From Burkholderiales bacterium (lineage in GTDB: Bacteria; Pseudomonadota; Gammaproteobacteria; Burkholderiales; SG8-39), in NCBI GenBank assembly GCA_027493935.1, contig JAOSJV010000001.1, positions 1,674,001 to 1,738,000 of the forward strand: a stretch of 64,000 nucleotides of DNA, written 5' to 3'. This document shows positions 30,850 through 41,116 of the stretch, in pieces; within the stretch, counting starts at the first letter, position 1; each line of letters starts with the position of its first letter. The notes beneath the pieces are model-generated. The model worked only from the letters and a program-made list of their open reading frames with translations. It had not been told where the DNA came from and did not search any database. The position numbers and the translations under genes are program-made.

Positions 30850-31671
30850 CTACGCCTCGCGTCGCAGCGCGGGATCCTGCCGGTAGAAGAGCGCTAGCTG
30901 GCGGTAGAGCTCCTGGAACTCGCCGCGCAGGGTAAGCGGGTCGGTGAAGAACTCCTCGCTCATGACGGCGAAGAACTCCGCGGGGTGCTCGGCCGCGTAG
31001 GCGTCGAACGGCAGCGCGCGCCCGCGCTCGTCGACCGGCACTCGGGGGTCGTCGTCGCCGCGCAGGCGCCGCTCGCCCCGGTCGACGGCTGCGCAGAAGC
31101 GGGCGTAGGCGTCCTCGAGCGCACCGTGCCAGGCAGCCGCGTCCATACCCGCGTGGGCGAGCGGATAGCCGTCGGCGTCGCCGTCCAGCATGTCGATCTT
31201 GTGCGCGAACTCGTGGATCACCACGTTGTAGCCGGCGTCGACGCGACGCACGTCCTCCCACGAGAGCACGACCGGTCCGCCCGGCCAGGATTCGCCCGCA
31301 AGCTCGTCGTCCCATTCGTGGACCACGCCGTCTGCGTCGGTCTCGGCGCGGCGCACGCGGAACTCGCCCGGATAGACGACGATGCCGACCCAGCCGTCGT
31401 AGAGCGCAAGGCCGAGGTTGAGCACCGGCAGGCACGCCTGCACGGCGATCGACAAGCGCACGTCGTCGGCGAGCTCGACGCCGCGGATGCCGTGCAGCTC
31501 CTTTTCGTGCAGAAAGACGAGCGCCGTGTCGCGCAGCCGCGCGAGCTCTTCCTCGGTCAGGTAATCGAGGAACGGCAGGCCCGCGACCACCCGGCGCCAC
31601 AGCGCGGGGTCGAGCTTCACTCGGCGCAGTAGGCGCCTGCGGCCCCAGTCTCTCAGGATGCTCATCGCCAT
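30850..31671 (-). CDS. mtfA: MtfA-type zinc peptidase (M90)
   Basis: MtfA binds the repressor Mlc in enterobacteria and has aminopeptidase activity. The zinc motif HEFAHKIDMLDG is present with a downstream Glu in AAEHPAEFFAVMSEEFF. Other family segments, PFLDYLTEEELARLR and VGIVVYPGEF, are also present. Length is about 273 residues from the ATG at 31671; a second ATG two codons on (31665) is equally possible. No Mlc gene is seen here, so the target in this organism is open. Confidence 0.88.
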   Translation of the reverse strand: MAMSILRDWGRRRLLRRVKLDPALWRRVVAGLPFLDYLTEEELARLRDTALVFLHEKELHGIRGVELADDVRLSIAVQACLPVLNLGLALYDGWVGIVVYPGEFRVRRAETDADGVVHEWDDELAGESWPGGPVVLSWEDVRRVDAGYNVVIHEFAHKIDMLDGDADGYPLAHAGMDAAAWHGALEDAYARFCAAVDRGERRLRGDDDPRVPVDERGRALPFDAYAAEHPAEFFAVMSEEFFTDPLTLRGEFQELYRQLALFYRQDPALRREA

Positions 31672-31823
31672 CGTGCGGCAGCGGCACGAACACGCGATTA
31701 TCCACCGCGGCGACCGTCGCGCGCACCGCGCGGTGGCATAATGCCGGGATCCGTCGCGCGCACTGGCGCGACGCACCTCCCGACGCGCGGCGCCCCGCGC
31801 CTCGGGCGCCCATCGGATCTGCC

Positions 31824-34023
31824 ATGGTCACCGCCTCCGCTGTCAGGGACGCCCCGGATGCCGCGATGGCGCCCGCGCTCGCCGGTCTCGAGCCGGGCGA
31901 GCGGGCGCTCGTCCTGCGCGCCCGTGCCCTGGCCGCGCAAGCATACGGCGACCGCCGGCTCGGCACCGGCGAGGCCGCGATGGAGCACGCGATCGGCCTC
32001 GCCGCGATCGTCGCCGATCTCAGGCTGGACGCCGAGGCGCGCATCGCCGCGCTGCTCTTCGCGCTGCCGGAGTATGTGCCGGGCGCCACGGAGCGCATCG
32101 CGGCGCAGTTCGGCGAGCGCGTCGGCGCGCTGGTGGGCGGGCTGTGGAAGCTGAACCGACTGCGCGTCGTGACACGCGGCCTCGCCGTCCAGGGCGCGAG
32201 CGCGGCGAAGGGATCGCAGGCGGAGATCCTGCGCAAGATGTTCCTCGCGATGGTGGAGGACGTGCGCGTCGTGCTGATCCGGCTTGCGAGCCGCACGCAG
32301 ACCCTGCGGGCGGCGGCGAGGTCGGTTGACGCAGCGCGCGTGCCGCTCGCGCGAGAAACGCTCGACATCTACGCACCGCTCGCGAACCGGCTCGGTATCT
32401 GGCAGCTCAAGTGGGAGCTCGAAGACTACGCGTTTCGCTTCCTCGAGCCGCAGCTGTACAAGCGCATCGCCGGGATGCTGGAGGAGAAGCGCGGCGAGCG
32501 CGAGACGTTCATCGCTGCGGCCTGCGCCGCGCTCGCGCGGGAGATTGCCGCGGCGGGCTTGCGCGCCGAGGTGACCGGGCGGCCGAAGCACATCTTCAGC
32601 ATCTACAACAAGATGCGCGGCAAGGGCCGTGACTTCGCCGAACTCTACGACGTGCGCGGGCTGCGCGTGCTGGTCGATTCGGTCAAGGACTGCTACACCG
32701 CGCTCGGCGTGGTGCACGACCTGTGGCAGCCGATCCCGCGCGAGTTCGACGACTACATCTCGCGGCCCAAGGAGAACGACTACCGGTCGCTGCACACCGC
32801 GGTCGTGGGCCCCGACGCGCGGCCGCTCGAGGTGCAGATCCGCACCCATGAGATGCACCGGCACGCCGAGCTCGGCGTCGCTGCGCACTGGCGCTACAAG
32901 GAGGGCCGGGCGGCGCCGCAGGCGGCCGGGGCCGCGCGCGCCGGCACATTCGACGAGCGGATCGCGGTCCTGCGCCAGATGCTTGCCTGGCGCGAGGACA
33001 TCGTCGACGGCGCCGACTGGGTGGCGGAGACCAAGCGCGCCGCGCTCGACCAGACCGTATACGTGCTGACCCCGCACGGGCGCGTGATCGAGCTGCCGGC
33101 CGGCGCCACGCCGGTCGACTTCGCCTACGCGGTGCACACCGACCTCGGCCACCGTTGCCGCGGCGCGAAGGTTGACGGCGCGATCGTGCCGCTCACCACG
33201 AAACTCGCGAACGGGCAGCGCGTCGAGATCGTTGCGGCCAAGACCGGCGGCCCGTCGCGCGACTGGCTCAACCCCGAGCTCGGCTACCTCGCGAGCGCGC
33301 GCGCGCCACAAGGTGCGCCAATGGTTCAACGCGCTCGAGCAAGCCGAGCTCGCGGCGACCGGCCGCGCGCTCGTCGAGCGCGAGCTGCACCGCGAGGGTG
33401 TCACCGGTGCCAGACTGGAGACGCTGGCGCGGGAGTTCGGCTTCTCGAAGACCGACGAGTTCTTCGCCGCGGTCGGGCGCGAGGAGATCGGCGGCCAGGC
33501 GCTGCGCGTCGCCCTGCGCGGCGCGACGCCCGCACCGCCGTCCGACGAGGTCGTCGCGCGCAAGAGCCGCGCATCGGACGCTGCCGCGGGCGTGCTGATC
33601 GTCGGCGTCGACCGGCTGATGACGCAGCTCGCGCGCTGTTGCAAGCCGGTGCCGCCGGACCCGATCGTGGGCTTCGTCACCCGCGGCCGCGGCGTGTCGG
33701 TGCACCGCGCGAGCTGCCGGAGCCTCGGTGGGCTCCTCGCGCGCCACCCCGAGCGGGCGATCGAGACCGCCTGGGGCGAGCGCGCGGCCGCGGCGTTTCC
33801 GGTGGACGTCGCAGTCCAGGCGTATGACCGGCAGGGGCTGCTGCGCGACATCTCGGAGGTGCTCTCGCGCGAGGGCATCAACGTCACCGCGGTGAACACG
33901 CTCACCCGGCAGGGTATGGCGACGATGCAGTTCACCGTCGAGGTCGCCGACGTCGGCCATCTCGCGCGGGCGCTCGCGCAGATCGGCGAGATCAAGGGCG
34001 TGACTACCGCCCGCCGGCGCTAG
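31824..34023 (+). CDS. relA: (p)ppGpp synthetase RelA, with a 2-base frameshift
   Basis: RelA makes the alarmone (p)ppGpp on stalled ribosomes. The N-terminal HD region is degenerate (LLFALPEYV where SpoT has an HD pair), so hydrolase activity is not expected. The synthetase domain is intact, with GRPKHIFSIYNKMRGKG, ELYDVRGLRVLV, RPKENDYRSLHTAV and EVQIRTHEMHRHAE. TGS and ACT domains follow. Two bases are missing from a GC repeat at about 33300, between YLASAR and RHKVRQWFNAL. Corrected length is about 733 residues. The CYTH-CHAD gene follows after 9 bp, linking stringent response and polyphosphate genes. Confidence 0.93.
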
Positions 34024-34032
34024 AACGCACGC

Positions 34033-35574
34033 GTGGAGATCGAGCTCAAGCTGCTGGTCGCGCCGTGCGACCTCGCGCGGGTGGCCGCGCATCCGGCCGT
34101 TGCCGCCCTGCATGCCGGTGACGCGCACGAGGAGTCCCTCGTCAGCGTCTACTACGACACCCCGGCGCGCGATCTCGCGCGCGCCGGCGTCGCGCTGCGC
34201 GTGCGCCGCATCAACGGGGGCTGGGTGCAGACGGTCAAGGGCGGCGGTGGCAGTGCGGCGGGGCTGCACCAGCGGGCCGAGCACGAGTGGCCGCTCGCGG
34301 ACGAGCGTCCGGATGCGGCGCTCGCCGAGGGCACGCCGCTGGCGCAGCTCTTCGCATCGCAGGCGGTGAGGGAGCGGCTCGCGCCGGTGTTCGTCACCGA
34401 GTTCGTCCGCACCGCACGACCAATCGCGTGGCCCGACGGGTCGAGCGCCGAGCTCGCGCTCGACCACGGCGAGGTGCGCGCCGGGGATCGCGCCGAGCTG
34501 ATCAGCGAGGTCGAGATCGAACTGCGCTCGGGCGAGCCGGCGCGACTGTTCGAGCTCGCGCGCGCCGTGCTCGCGGACGTTCCGTTGCGCGTCGGCTTCC
34601 GCAGCAAGGCTGAGCGCGGCTATGCGCTCGCCGGCATCGGAAGGCGCGCGCCGCGGAAGCAGCAGCCGGTCGATCTCGAGCCGGGGATGAGCGCCGCGGC
34701 CGCTCTGCAGCGCATCGCGCTGGCGTGCCTGGCGCAGGTCCAGGCGAACGAAGCGGGCTTTCTCGCCGCGGGCAGGCCCGGCCGGCGCGACCCCGAGTAC
34801 CTGCACCAGCTGCGCGTGGGGCTGCGGCGGCTGCGCTCTTGCTACTCGCTCATCCGCAAGCTGGTGCCGCCGGAGCGGCTCGGCGACCGCGCGGAGGAGC
34901 TGCGCTGGCTCGGCCAAGCGCTGAATCCGGCGCGCGACTGGGACGTCTTCATGACCGAGAGCCTGCCGCCGATCGCCCGGCGCTTTGCCGGGATGGAGGG
35001 GTTGCCGTCGCTGCGCCGGCGCGGCGCGCGGCTGCGGCGCATGCACAACGCCCGCGCGCGCGAGGCGGTGGCCTCGCCGCGCTACACCGCGCTCGTGCTC
35101 GCCCTCGGCGCGGCGTTCGCGCGCCCGGATCTCGCACCGCTCGCCGACGGCGTGCCGGAGCTCGCCGCGCCAGCCGACGCGTTCGCGCGTGCCGTTCTCG
35201 ACGCGCGCCACCGCAAGCTGAGCCGGCGCGCGCCGGGAATCGATCGTGCGACGCCCGCGGAGCGGCACGCGGCGCGGATCGCGGCGAAGCGGCTGCGCTA
35301 CGCCGCCGAGTTCTTTGCGCCGCTCCATCCCGGCAAGCGGACCAGGCGCTACATCGGCGCCCTCGAGAAGATCCAGGACATCCTCGGCGCCGTGAACGAC
35401 GCTGCGGTCACCGAGCGGCTCCTCGTCGAGGCGGCGGGGGCCGGGCGCACGCCAATCGACCCGCACCTGCTCGGCATCGTGCGCGGTTGGCTCGCCGCCG
35501 GCGCAGAGCGGGAGCTTGCGCGGTTCGGCGCCGTCTGGGAAGCTTTCGCCGGCCGCAAGAAATTCTGGAAGTGA
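34033..35574 (+). CDS. CYTH and CHAD domain protein (inorganic triphosphatase YgiF-like)
   Basis: The CYTH domain starts at the N-terminus with the diagnostic EIELK (ExExK) and covers about residues 1-205. It hydrolyses triphosphate or long-chain phosphates in characterised homologues. The CHAD domain (about 225-510) has the conserved His/Arg/Lys helices HQLRVGLRRLRSCY and RIAAKRLRYAAEFF. CHAD binds polyphosphate and targets proteins to polyphosphate granules. The 513-residue length is usual. It starts with GTG 9 bp after relA and is followed 9 bp later by a PPK2 gene, a strong polyphosphate context. Confidence 0.9.
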   Translation: MEIELKLLVAPCDLARVAAHPAVAALHAGDAHEESLVSVYYDTPARDLARAGVALRVRRINGGWVQTVKGGGGSAAGLHQRAEHEWPLADERPDAALAEGTPLAQLFASQAVRERLAPVFVTEFVRTARPIAWPDGSSAELALDHGEVRAGDRAELISEVEIELRSGEPARLFELARAVLADVPLRVGFRSKAERGYALAGIGRRAPRKQQPVDLEPGMSAAAALQRIALACLAQVQANEAGFLAAGRPGRRDPEYLHQLRVGLRRLRSCYSLIRKLVPPERLGDRAEELRWLGQALNPARDWDVFMTESLPPIARRFAGMEGLPSLRRRGARLRRMHNARAREAVASPRYTALVLALGAAFARPDLAPLADGVPELAAPADAFARAVLDARHRKLSRRAPGIDRATPAERHAARIAAKRLRYAAEFFAPLHPGKRTRRYIGALEKIQDILGAVNDAAVTERLLVEAAGAGRTPIDPHLLGIVRGWLAAGAERELARFGAVWEAFAGRKKFWK

Positions 35575-35583
35575 GGGGGCGCA

Positions 35584-37059
35584 ATGTTCGAGTCGGCCGA
35601 GCTCGGGCACCGGACAAGCAAGGCGGCGTACGAGGCAGAGGTGCCCCGGCTACGCGAGGCACTGCTCGACGCGCAGTACGACGTCGCCGCGGCCGGGCGC
35701 TTCCCGGTGCTCGCGATCATCTCCGGCGTCGAAGGTGCGGGCAAGGGCGAGACGGTCCAGCGGCTGAACGAGTGGATGGATCCGCGCCACATCCGCACGC
35801 ACGGCTTCATCGCGCCGAGCAGCGAGGAGGCGGAGCGCCCGCCGATGTACCGTTTCTGGCGTGCGCTGCCGCCGCGCGGGCGCATCGGGATCTTCTTCGG
35901 CTCGTGGTACACCATGCCGATCCTCGAGCGCGCGTTCAACCGCATCGACGACCCCGACCTCGACCGCGCCGTGAACGAGATCCGGCACCTGGAGCGCATG
36001 CTCTACAACGAAGGCATGCTAATGGTGAAGTTCTGGTTCCATCTCTCCAAGGAGACCGAGCGCGAGCGCCTGCGCGAGCTCGAGAAGAGCCCGCGCACGC
36101 GCTGGCGCGTCACCAAGCGCGACTGGGCGCTCTTCAAGCGCTACGACAAGCTGCGCGAGGTGTCCGAGCACGTGCTGCGCGAGACGAGCACCTTCGAGGC
36201 GCCCTGGATCGTCGTCGACGGCTCGGACCGCCGCTACCGCGAGCTCACCACCGGCCGCGTCCTGCTCGAGGCGATGCGGCGGCGGCTAGACGCACCCGAG
36301 ACCGCGCCCAGCGTCACCGCGGCGCCGATCGCACCGCAGATGGACAACGTGGTGCTGCTGCGCAACCTGGACGTCGACCGGAGCCTCGACAAGAAGACGT
36401 ACGGAGAGCAGCTCGAGAAGTACCAGGGTCGGCTCAGCCTCCTCGTCCGGAGCAGGGCGTTCCGCCGGCGTTCGCTGGTGCTGGTATTCGAGGGCACGGA
36501 CGCCGCCGGCAAGGGCGGCGCGATCCGGCGCGTGACCGGCGCGCTCGACCCGCGCAACTACCGGATCGTGCCGGTCGCCGCGCCCTCCGACGAGGAGCGT
36601 GCGCAGGCCTACCTCTGGCGCTTCTGGCGCCATGCGCCCGGCCAGGGCGAGATCGTCATCTTCGACCGCTCGTGGTACGGCCGCGTGCTGGTGGAGCGCG
36701 TCGAGGACCTCGCGAACGAGGCCGACTGGATGCGCGCCTACGACGAGATCAACGAGTTCGAGGAGCAGTGGCTGCGCAACGGCGCCATTCTCTGCAAGTT
36801 CTGGCTGCAGATCGGCCGCGACGAGCAGCTGCGACGCTTCAAGCACCGCGAGCAGACGCGGTTCAAGCGCTTCAAGATCACCCAGGAGGACTGGCGCAAC
36901 CGCAAGAAGTGGGCGGCCTACGAGCAGGCGGTTGCCGACATGGTGGACCGCACCTCGACCGAGATCGCGCCGTGGACGCTCGTCGAGGCGAACGACAAGC
37001 ACTTCGCGCGGGTGAAGGTGCTGCGCACGATCTGCCGCGCCTTGAAGAACGCGGTCTGA
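35584..37059 (+). CDS. pap: Polyphosphate:AMP phosphotransferase (two-domain PPK2, class II)
   Basis: This enzyme transfers phosphate from polyphosphate to AMP. The 491 residues contain two PPK2 domains. Walker A motifs are GVEGAGKGE (about residue 50) and GTDAAGKGG (about 300). Each is followed by a lid/Walker B region, with FDRSWYGRVLVERVE in the second. The tandem architecture is characteristic of Pap (class II PPK2). GAGGGGG precedes the ATG. It completes a relA / CYTH-CHAD / pap gene string on one strand. Confidence 0.93.
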   Translation: MFESAELGHRTSKAAYEAEVPRLREALLDAQYDVAAAGRFPVLAIISGVEGAGKGETVQRLNEWMDPRHIRTHGFIAPSSEEAERPPMYRFWRALPPRGRIGIFFGSWYTMPILERAFNRIDDPDLDRAVNEIRHLERMLYNEGMLMVKFWFHLSKETERERLRELEKSPRTRWRVTKRDWALFKRYDKLREVSEHVLRETSTFEAPWIVVDGSDRRYRELTTGRVLLEAMRRRLDAPETAPSVTAAPIAPQMDNVVLLRNLDVDRSLDKKTYGEQLEKYQGRLSLLVRSRAFRRRSLVLVFEGTDAAGKGGAIRRVTGALDPRNYRIVPVAAPSDEERAQAYLWRFWRHAPGQGEIVIFDRSWYGRVLVERVEDLANEADWMRAYDEINEFEEQWLRNGAILCKFWLQIGRDEQLRRFKHREQTRFKRFKITQEDWRNRKKWAAYEQAVADMVDRTSTEIAPWTLVEANDKHFARVKVLRTICRALKNAV

Positions 37060-37105
37060 GGCCAGGGCGCCGGCCGGCGGCGACGGCGCTCGTGCGTCGG
37101 GCCTG

Positions 37106-37468
37106 TCAGTCGCGAAGGTTGCTGAAAACGTAGTCGCGTCCCCGCTGCGAGATGTGGCATGCGAAGCAGGCGCGCGCCGCGTCCTTCCCGACCGCCCGCT
37201 CGGCAGAGTTGCCGGCCCTGAAGCCCTCGAAGCCCCACCCACCGGTGGCGGCGAAGCGCTTCGCGTCCTTGTGCATCACGCCGACGATCTTGCGCGGACC
37301 CTCGGTGAGCGCGCTTTCGCCGCGCTCGGCCGCGAGCAGGTCGAACACGATGACCGCGCCGTCCGGGAACCGGCCCCTCGCGTAGCCTTCCATCGCGGCT
37401 CGGTTCGCGTACAGGTGGTGGATGCCGCCGAACGCGTCGTACAGCGGGTCGAAACGTGCTGCGCGCAT
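37106..37468 (-). pseudogene. Cytochrome P460 family, 5'-truncated remnant
   Basis: The C-terminal half of a P460-type haem protein is clear: GGIHHLYANRAAMEGYARG, FPDGAVIVFDLL, DAKRFAATGGWGFEGF, and the haem-binding CFACH near the end. The N-terminal part, including the signal peptide and the usual YPxGYxxWTHVK region, is absent. Upstream lies an unrelated HxlR gene on the opposite strand. I place the start at an in-frame ATG at 37468, but without an export signal the product would not mature as a c-type cytochrome. It could be a real truncation or a further sequence error. Confidence 0.6.
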
Positions 37469-37634
37469 CGAGCATCCGCGCGCGCCGCATGCCGAGTGCA
37501 TGGGTTCGGCGTCCTGCCGCGCGGCGCCGCCCGCGCAAAGCGGGCACGAAACGGTGTGGCGGGCACTTTCCGGTGCATGTTCCTGATGGAGCGGATCAAA
37601 AAAGGTCTCGGCGTCGGCGCCCAGCGTCGCGCGC

Positions 37635-37938
37635 ATGGTGGAGGACATCGTCGGCTGCAAGTGGTCGCTGACGGTGCTCGGCCTGGTGCGCGACGGCGTG
37701 GTACGTCCGGGGGCAATGGAGCACGCCGTGCCGGGGCTCTCGGCCAAGGTCCTGAACGAGCGGCTGCGCAAGCTCGTGCGCTTCGGTATCCTTTGAGAAA
37801 CAGTCCTACCCGGAGATCCCACCGCGCGTCGAGTACTCGCTGACCGAGTTCGGAGCGAAGTTCGCAGTCATCCTGGACAGCGTTGCGGCGCTCGATCAGG
37901 AGTTCGCGCGCGAGCGCGCGCCAGGCGAACGAGACTAG
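37635..37938 (+). CDS. HxlR-family winged-helix regulator, with a frameshift
   Basis: The product is a MarR-like HxlR transcription factor. It starts MVEDIVGCKWSLTVLGLVRDG and includes the recognition-helix region GLSAKVLNERLRKLVRFGIL. An extra T at about 37791-37793 creates a stop right after FGIL. Without it the frame continues EKQSYPEIPPRVEYSLTEFGAKF to the TAG at 37936, giving about 100 residues, normal for the family. Its stop overlaps the PAP2 stop in the opposite direction (CTAG). The target genes are unknown; the neighbouring lipid island is a possibility. Confidence 0.78.
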
Positions 37939-38483
37939 ATCAGCAGCAACGAGGCGCCCGCGATCGCGGCGCCGAGCCCGGCTCCGGCGAGCACGTCGCT
38001 CGGATAGTGCAGCCCCAGCACCGGCCGGGAAGCCGCGACCAGCACGCTGAAGGGCGTCACGAGCCACGCCAGCTCTGGGTAGTAGCTCGCGGCCACGATC
38101 GAGAAGCTTGCGGCGTGCATGGTGTGACCGGACGGGAAGCTGTGCGCGTCGAGCGGCGGCGCGCCGCGCCGGATCGCCTGTTGCACCTGGTACGGACGCG
38201 GCCGCGAGGTGTGGCGCTTGAGCCATTTGTACACGGCCACCCCGAGCGCGCCGACGAGCGCCATGTGCAGCACCGCCGGTAGTGCAGCGCGCCCCTGGGT
38301 CGCGACGAGCGCGGCCATCAGGACGTACCAGAACACGCCGTCGCCGAGGCGGCTCGCCGCGCGCAGCACGAGTCGCAGCGGGCGGATCCGCAGCGCGCGG
38401 TTCAGGTGCAGGCACCAGGCCGCGTCGAGCACGGCGAGCGCGCGCAGTCCGACGGCGAGGCGGCTGCTGCTCGCCCGCGTCAT
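37935..38483 (-). CDS. PAP2-family membrane phosphatase
   Basis: This is a membrane-bound acid phosphatase of the PAP2 superfamily with 182 residues and several hydrophobic helices. The three motifs are complete: KRHTSRPRP, SFPSGHTMHAAS and ASRPVLGLHYPSDVLAG. Likely substrates are lipid phosphates such as phosphatidic acid or undecaprenyl diphosphate. Its ATG overlaps the stop of the upstream GT4 gene by 4 bp (ATGA), so it is part of the leftward glycosyltransferase operon. In that setting, production of diacylglycerol from phosphatidate is the attractive reading. Confidence 0.88.
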   Translation of the reverse strand: MTRASSSRLAVGLRALAVLDAAWCLHLNRALRIRPLRLVLRAASRLGDGVFWYVLMAALVATQGRAALPAVLHMALVGALGVAVYKWLKRHTSRPRPYQVQQAIRRGAPPLDAHSFPSGHTMHAASFSIVAASYYPELAWLVTPFSVLVAASRPVLGLHYPSDVLAGAGLGAAIAGASLLLI

Positions 38484-39722
38484 GCCGCCTCCGCGATACG
38501 GCGGCCGCTGGCCGCGCGTGCAGCGCGCGCCCGGAACAGCGCGTCCGCGAGGACCGCCTCGAGTGCGTCCACCACACGCTCCCAGTCAAGCGCGGCCGCG
38601 GCGCGCAGCGCACCCGTGCGAAGCCGCTCGCGCAAGCGGCCGTCCGCGCTCACCTCGCACACGAGATCGACGAAGTGGCCCGGCTCGTTCACGCGCGCGA
38701 GCAGCCCCGACTCGCCGTGCCGGACGTACTGGCGTGCCGCGGCGTAGTCGTAGGCGACGACCGCCAGCCCGCTCGCGAGCGCCTCGGTCGTCACGTTGCC
38801 GAAGGTCTCGGTCAGGCTGGGGAACAGGAACACGTCGGCCGAGGCGTAGTGCGCCGCGAGGTCGGTTCCGCGCCGCACGCCGGCAAAGTGATAGTCGAGG
38901 TTGCGCTCGCGCAACCGGGCGGCCGCCGGGCCGTCGCCGACGACGACCGCCCGGGTCGATGGCGCAACCGCGCGCATCGCGTCGACCGCGTCCACGAAGA
39001 GATCGAGGTTCTTCTCCGGCGCGACGCGCCCGACGTAGAAGCGCGACGAGGTCCGTCGGACCGGCGCGCCAGCTGCGGCGCAGCGCCTCGGATCGGTGAT
39101 GCGCCCCGAACGACGCAGCGTCGATTCCGCGGCCGACGATGCTCAGGCGCCCGTACCCGGCGGCCTCCAGCTGCGCGCGCATCTCCTCGGTCGGGACGAG
39201 CGTGACCGCCGCGCGGCGGTGCAGCCGCTTCAGATAACCTGCCACCGCGCCGCTCAGCAGCCCGAAGCCGTAGTAGCAGCTGTACGAGTGGAAGTTCGTA
39301 TGGAACTCGGAGACGACCGGGATCGAGAGGCGCTCGGCCGCGGCGACCGCGGAGGCGCCGAGCGGTCCCTCGGTGACGACCTGGACGACATCGGGCCGCC
39401 GTTCGCGCCACAGTCGCACGAGCGCGCGCTTCGCCGGCAATCCGAGGCGCAGCCCGGGATAGCGCGGCAACCGCATGCCGGCCCGCAGCACCGTCTCCAC
39501 GCCTGCGGCCGCGCCCGGCGCATCGGTCACGCGCGCCCGGTCGATCTCCTGGCGGGGCCGCACGAGCTGCACCGCGTGGCCGCGCCGGGCCAGACGCTCG
39601 ATCATCGTGGCGATCGTGCGTGCCACGCCGTTCACCTCGGGCGGATAGGTTTCGGTGACGACCGCGATGCGCAGCGGTCGCCCGAGCGGCTGCGCCCGGT
39701 GCTCCGGGTCGGGCGTCGTCAT
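38480..39722 (-). CDS. GT4 glycosyltransferase (SQD2/MgtA-like), with a 1-base frameshift
   Basis: The N-terminal GT-B domain starts RIAVVTETYPPEVNGVART and has SEFHTNFHSY, LVPTEEM and GRGIDAASF. An extra base at about 39040 interrupts VALYVGRVAPEKNLDLF. The C-terminal domain has VVVGDGPAAARL and the nucleotide-sugar motif FPSLTETFGNVTTEALASG. This arrangement matches diacylglycerol glycosyltransferases such as plant SQD2 and actinobacterial MgtA. Acceptor and donor are not provable here. It is preceded by a second GT4 gene and followed, with overlap, by the PAP2 phosphatase, which supports glycolipid synthesis. Confidence 0.85.
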
Positions 39723-39804
39723 GAGCGGCGAGCATCGCCGCGCGGCGTGAACGCCGCATGTCCGCCGCTTGAATCTTTTGTGACCGCGCGGGGCCGCGCG
39801 CGTG

Positions 39805-40986
39805 TCAAGCGACGCGTGGCTCGGCGAGCAGCCGGCGGTAGGCCTCCTGCAGCCGCAACGCCGTCGCGGGCGCGCTCCACGAGCGCGCGTAGTCCGATGC
39901 CTCGGCCGCCAGCCTTCGACGCAGCGCGGGGTCGCGCAGCAGCCGCACGACCTGGGCGGCGAAGTCGACCTCCGAGTCCTCGGCGACGAGTGCCCCTTGC
40001 CGGGCGAGACGATGTCACGAGTGCCCATCACCGCGGTCGACACCACCGGCACGCCGAGCGCCATCGCCTCGAGCAGCACCAGGCCTTGCGTCTCGGTGCG
40101 CGACGCGAAGACGAGCGCGTCGGCCGCGCGATAGCAGTCGAGCAGCGCCGAGGTCCGATCGAGATAACCGACGAAGAGGACGTTGGCGGCGACGCCGCAG
40201 TCGCGCGCGAGCGTGCGCAGCGCGCCGAGCGCGGGGCCCTCGCCGCAGATCACCAGCAGGACCTCGGCGAACTCGAGGCGTACGCGCGCGAGCATGCGCA
40301 CCAGGAAATCGATGTTCTTCTCGAACGCGACGCGGCCGACGTACGCGAGCAGCGGCCGCCCGGGCGTGATGCCGTGCGCGCGCCGGAAGCACGCGCCGTC
40401 GCCGCCGGCGATCTCGCCGAACGGAATGCCGGTCGGGATGATCTGGAGCGGCGTGCGCACGCCGTAGGCGAGCAGCGTGTCGCGCATCGCCGTCGATGGC
40501 ACCACCACCGCGTCAACGTCATGACACTGGCGGCGAGAGAACTCGCGTGCGACCGCACGCATCAGCCGGCGCGGCGCGAAGCGCACGTAGTGGTGCAGGT
40601 ACTCCTCGAACAGCGTGTGGTAGGTCGCAACGCACGGCACGCGCCACCGGCGCGCGACCCGCACGCCGGCGTAGTGGGCGAGAAACGGCGTCTGGATGTG
40701 AACCAGGTCGAAGGCCTGCCCAGCAAGCCGCTCGTCGAGGCGCGCGAGCGCGCGCCAGCGCATCGCGCGGTCCTCGGGATCGAACGGAACGCGCCGCGAG
40801 GCGATGCGAACGACGGCGGCGTCGCCGGCGTACGCGGTTGGATAGGCAGGCGCTACGAGCGTGGTCACGTGCCCGAAGGCGGCGAGCGCCCGGCGGAAGG
40901 TCTGGATCGAGGTGGAAACGCCGTTGACGCGGGGGAAGTAGACGTCGGAAAGGTAAAGCACGCGCAGCGGCCGCTGCGGGGGTCAT
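39805..40986 (-). CDS. GT4 glycosyltransferase, first gene of the leftward operon, with two frameshifts
   Basis: The corrected N-terminus reads MTPQRPLRVLYLSDVYFPRVNGV if one C is removed from a five-C run at about 40978-40982; otherwise translation could begin at GTG 40961. GT4 motifs follow: CVATYHTLFEEYLHHYVRF, VVPSTAM, IPTGIPF, YVGRVAFEKNIDFL, ICGEGPALGAL and ASRTETQGLVLLEAMALG. A G missing at about 39993-39996 breaks the frame after SPGKG, and the corrected end is LLAEPRVA. It resembles diacylglycerol glucosyl- or mannosyltransferases. It is divergent from btaA with about 200 bp between. Confidence 0.85.
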
Positions 40987-41076
40987 CGGCGCCGTGAACG
41001 CTCGGGCATCGGCGCGGGACTGTATTCGCCTATTGTGACGGCAATGTTGCGTGCACTGGTTGGCACGCGCAGCTGA

Positions 41077-41116
41077 GCGTCACGTCGGTGCCACGTCGCC
41101 GCAACGGTGGTGTCAC
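41077..41116 (+). promoter_or_regulatory. Candidate PhoB (Pho-box) array upstream of btaA
   Basis: Heptamers GCGTCAC (41077), GTGCCAC (41088), CCGCAAC (41099) and GTGTCAC (41110) start exactly 11 bp apart. The Pho box is built from CTGTCAY-type heptamers at 11-bp spacing. The third unit is the weakest. The last heptamer is followed after 8-10 bp by CATAGA / TAGAGT (41125-41132), where a PhoB-dependent -10 would lie, and the btaA GTG is about 50 bp further. No phoB gene is in the window. Confidence 0.6.

Noticed and set aside
37635..37822. A full-length leftward gene running from 37822 into the P460 domain
   Set aside because: Its first 100 codons are antisense to the HxlR gene and show no P460 N-terminal features.
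38586..40961. A single 791-residue double glycosyltransferase fusion read through on the minus strand
   Set aside because: The apparent fusion arises from a missing base near 39995 that bypasses the real stop at 39805. Two separate GT4 genes with their own starts and ends explain the sequence.
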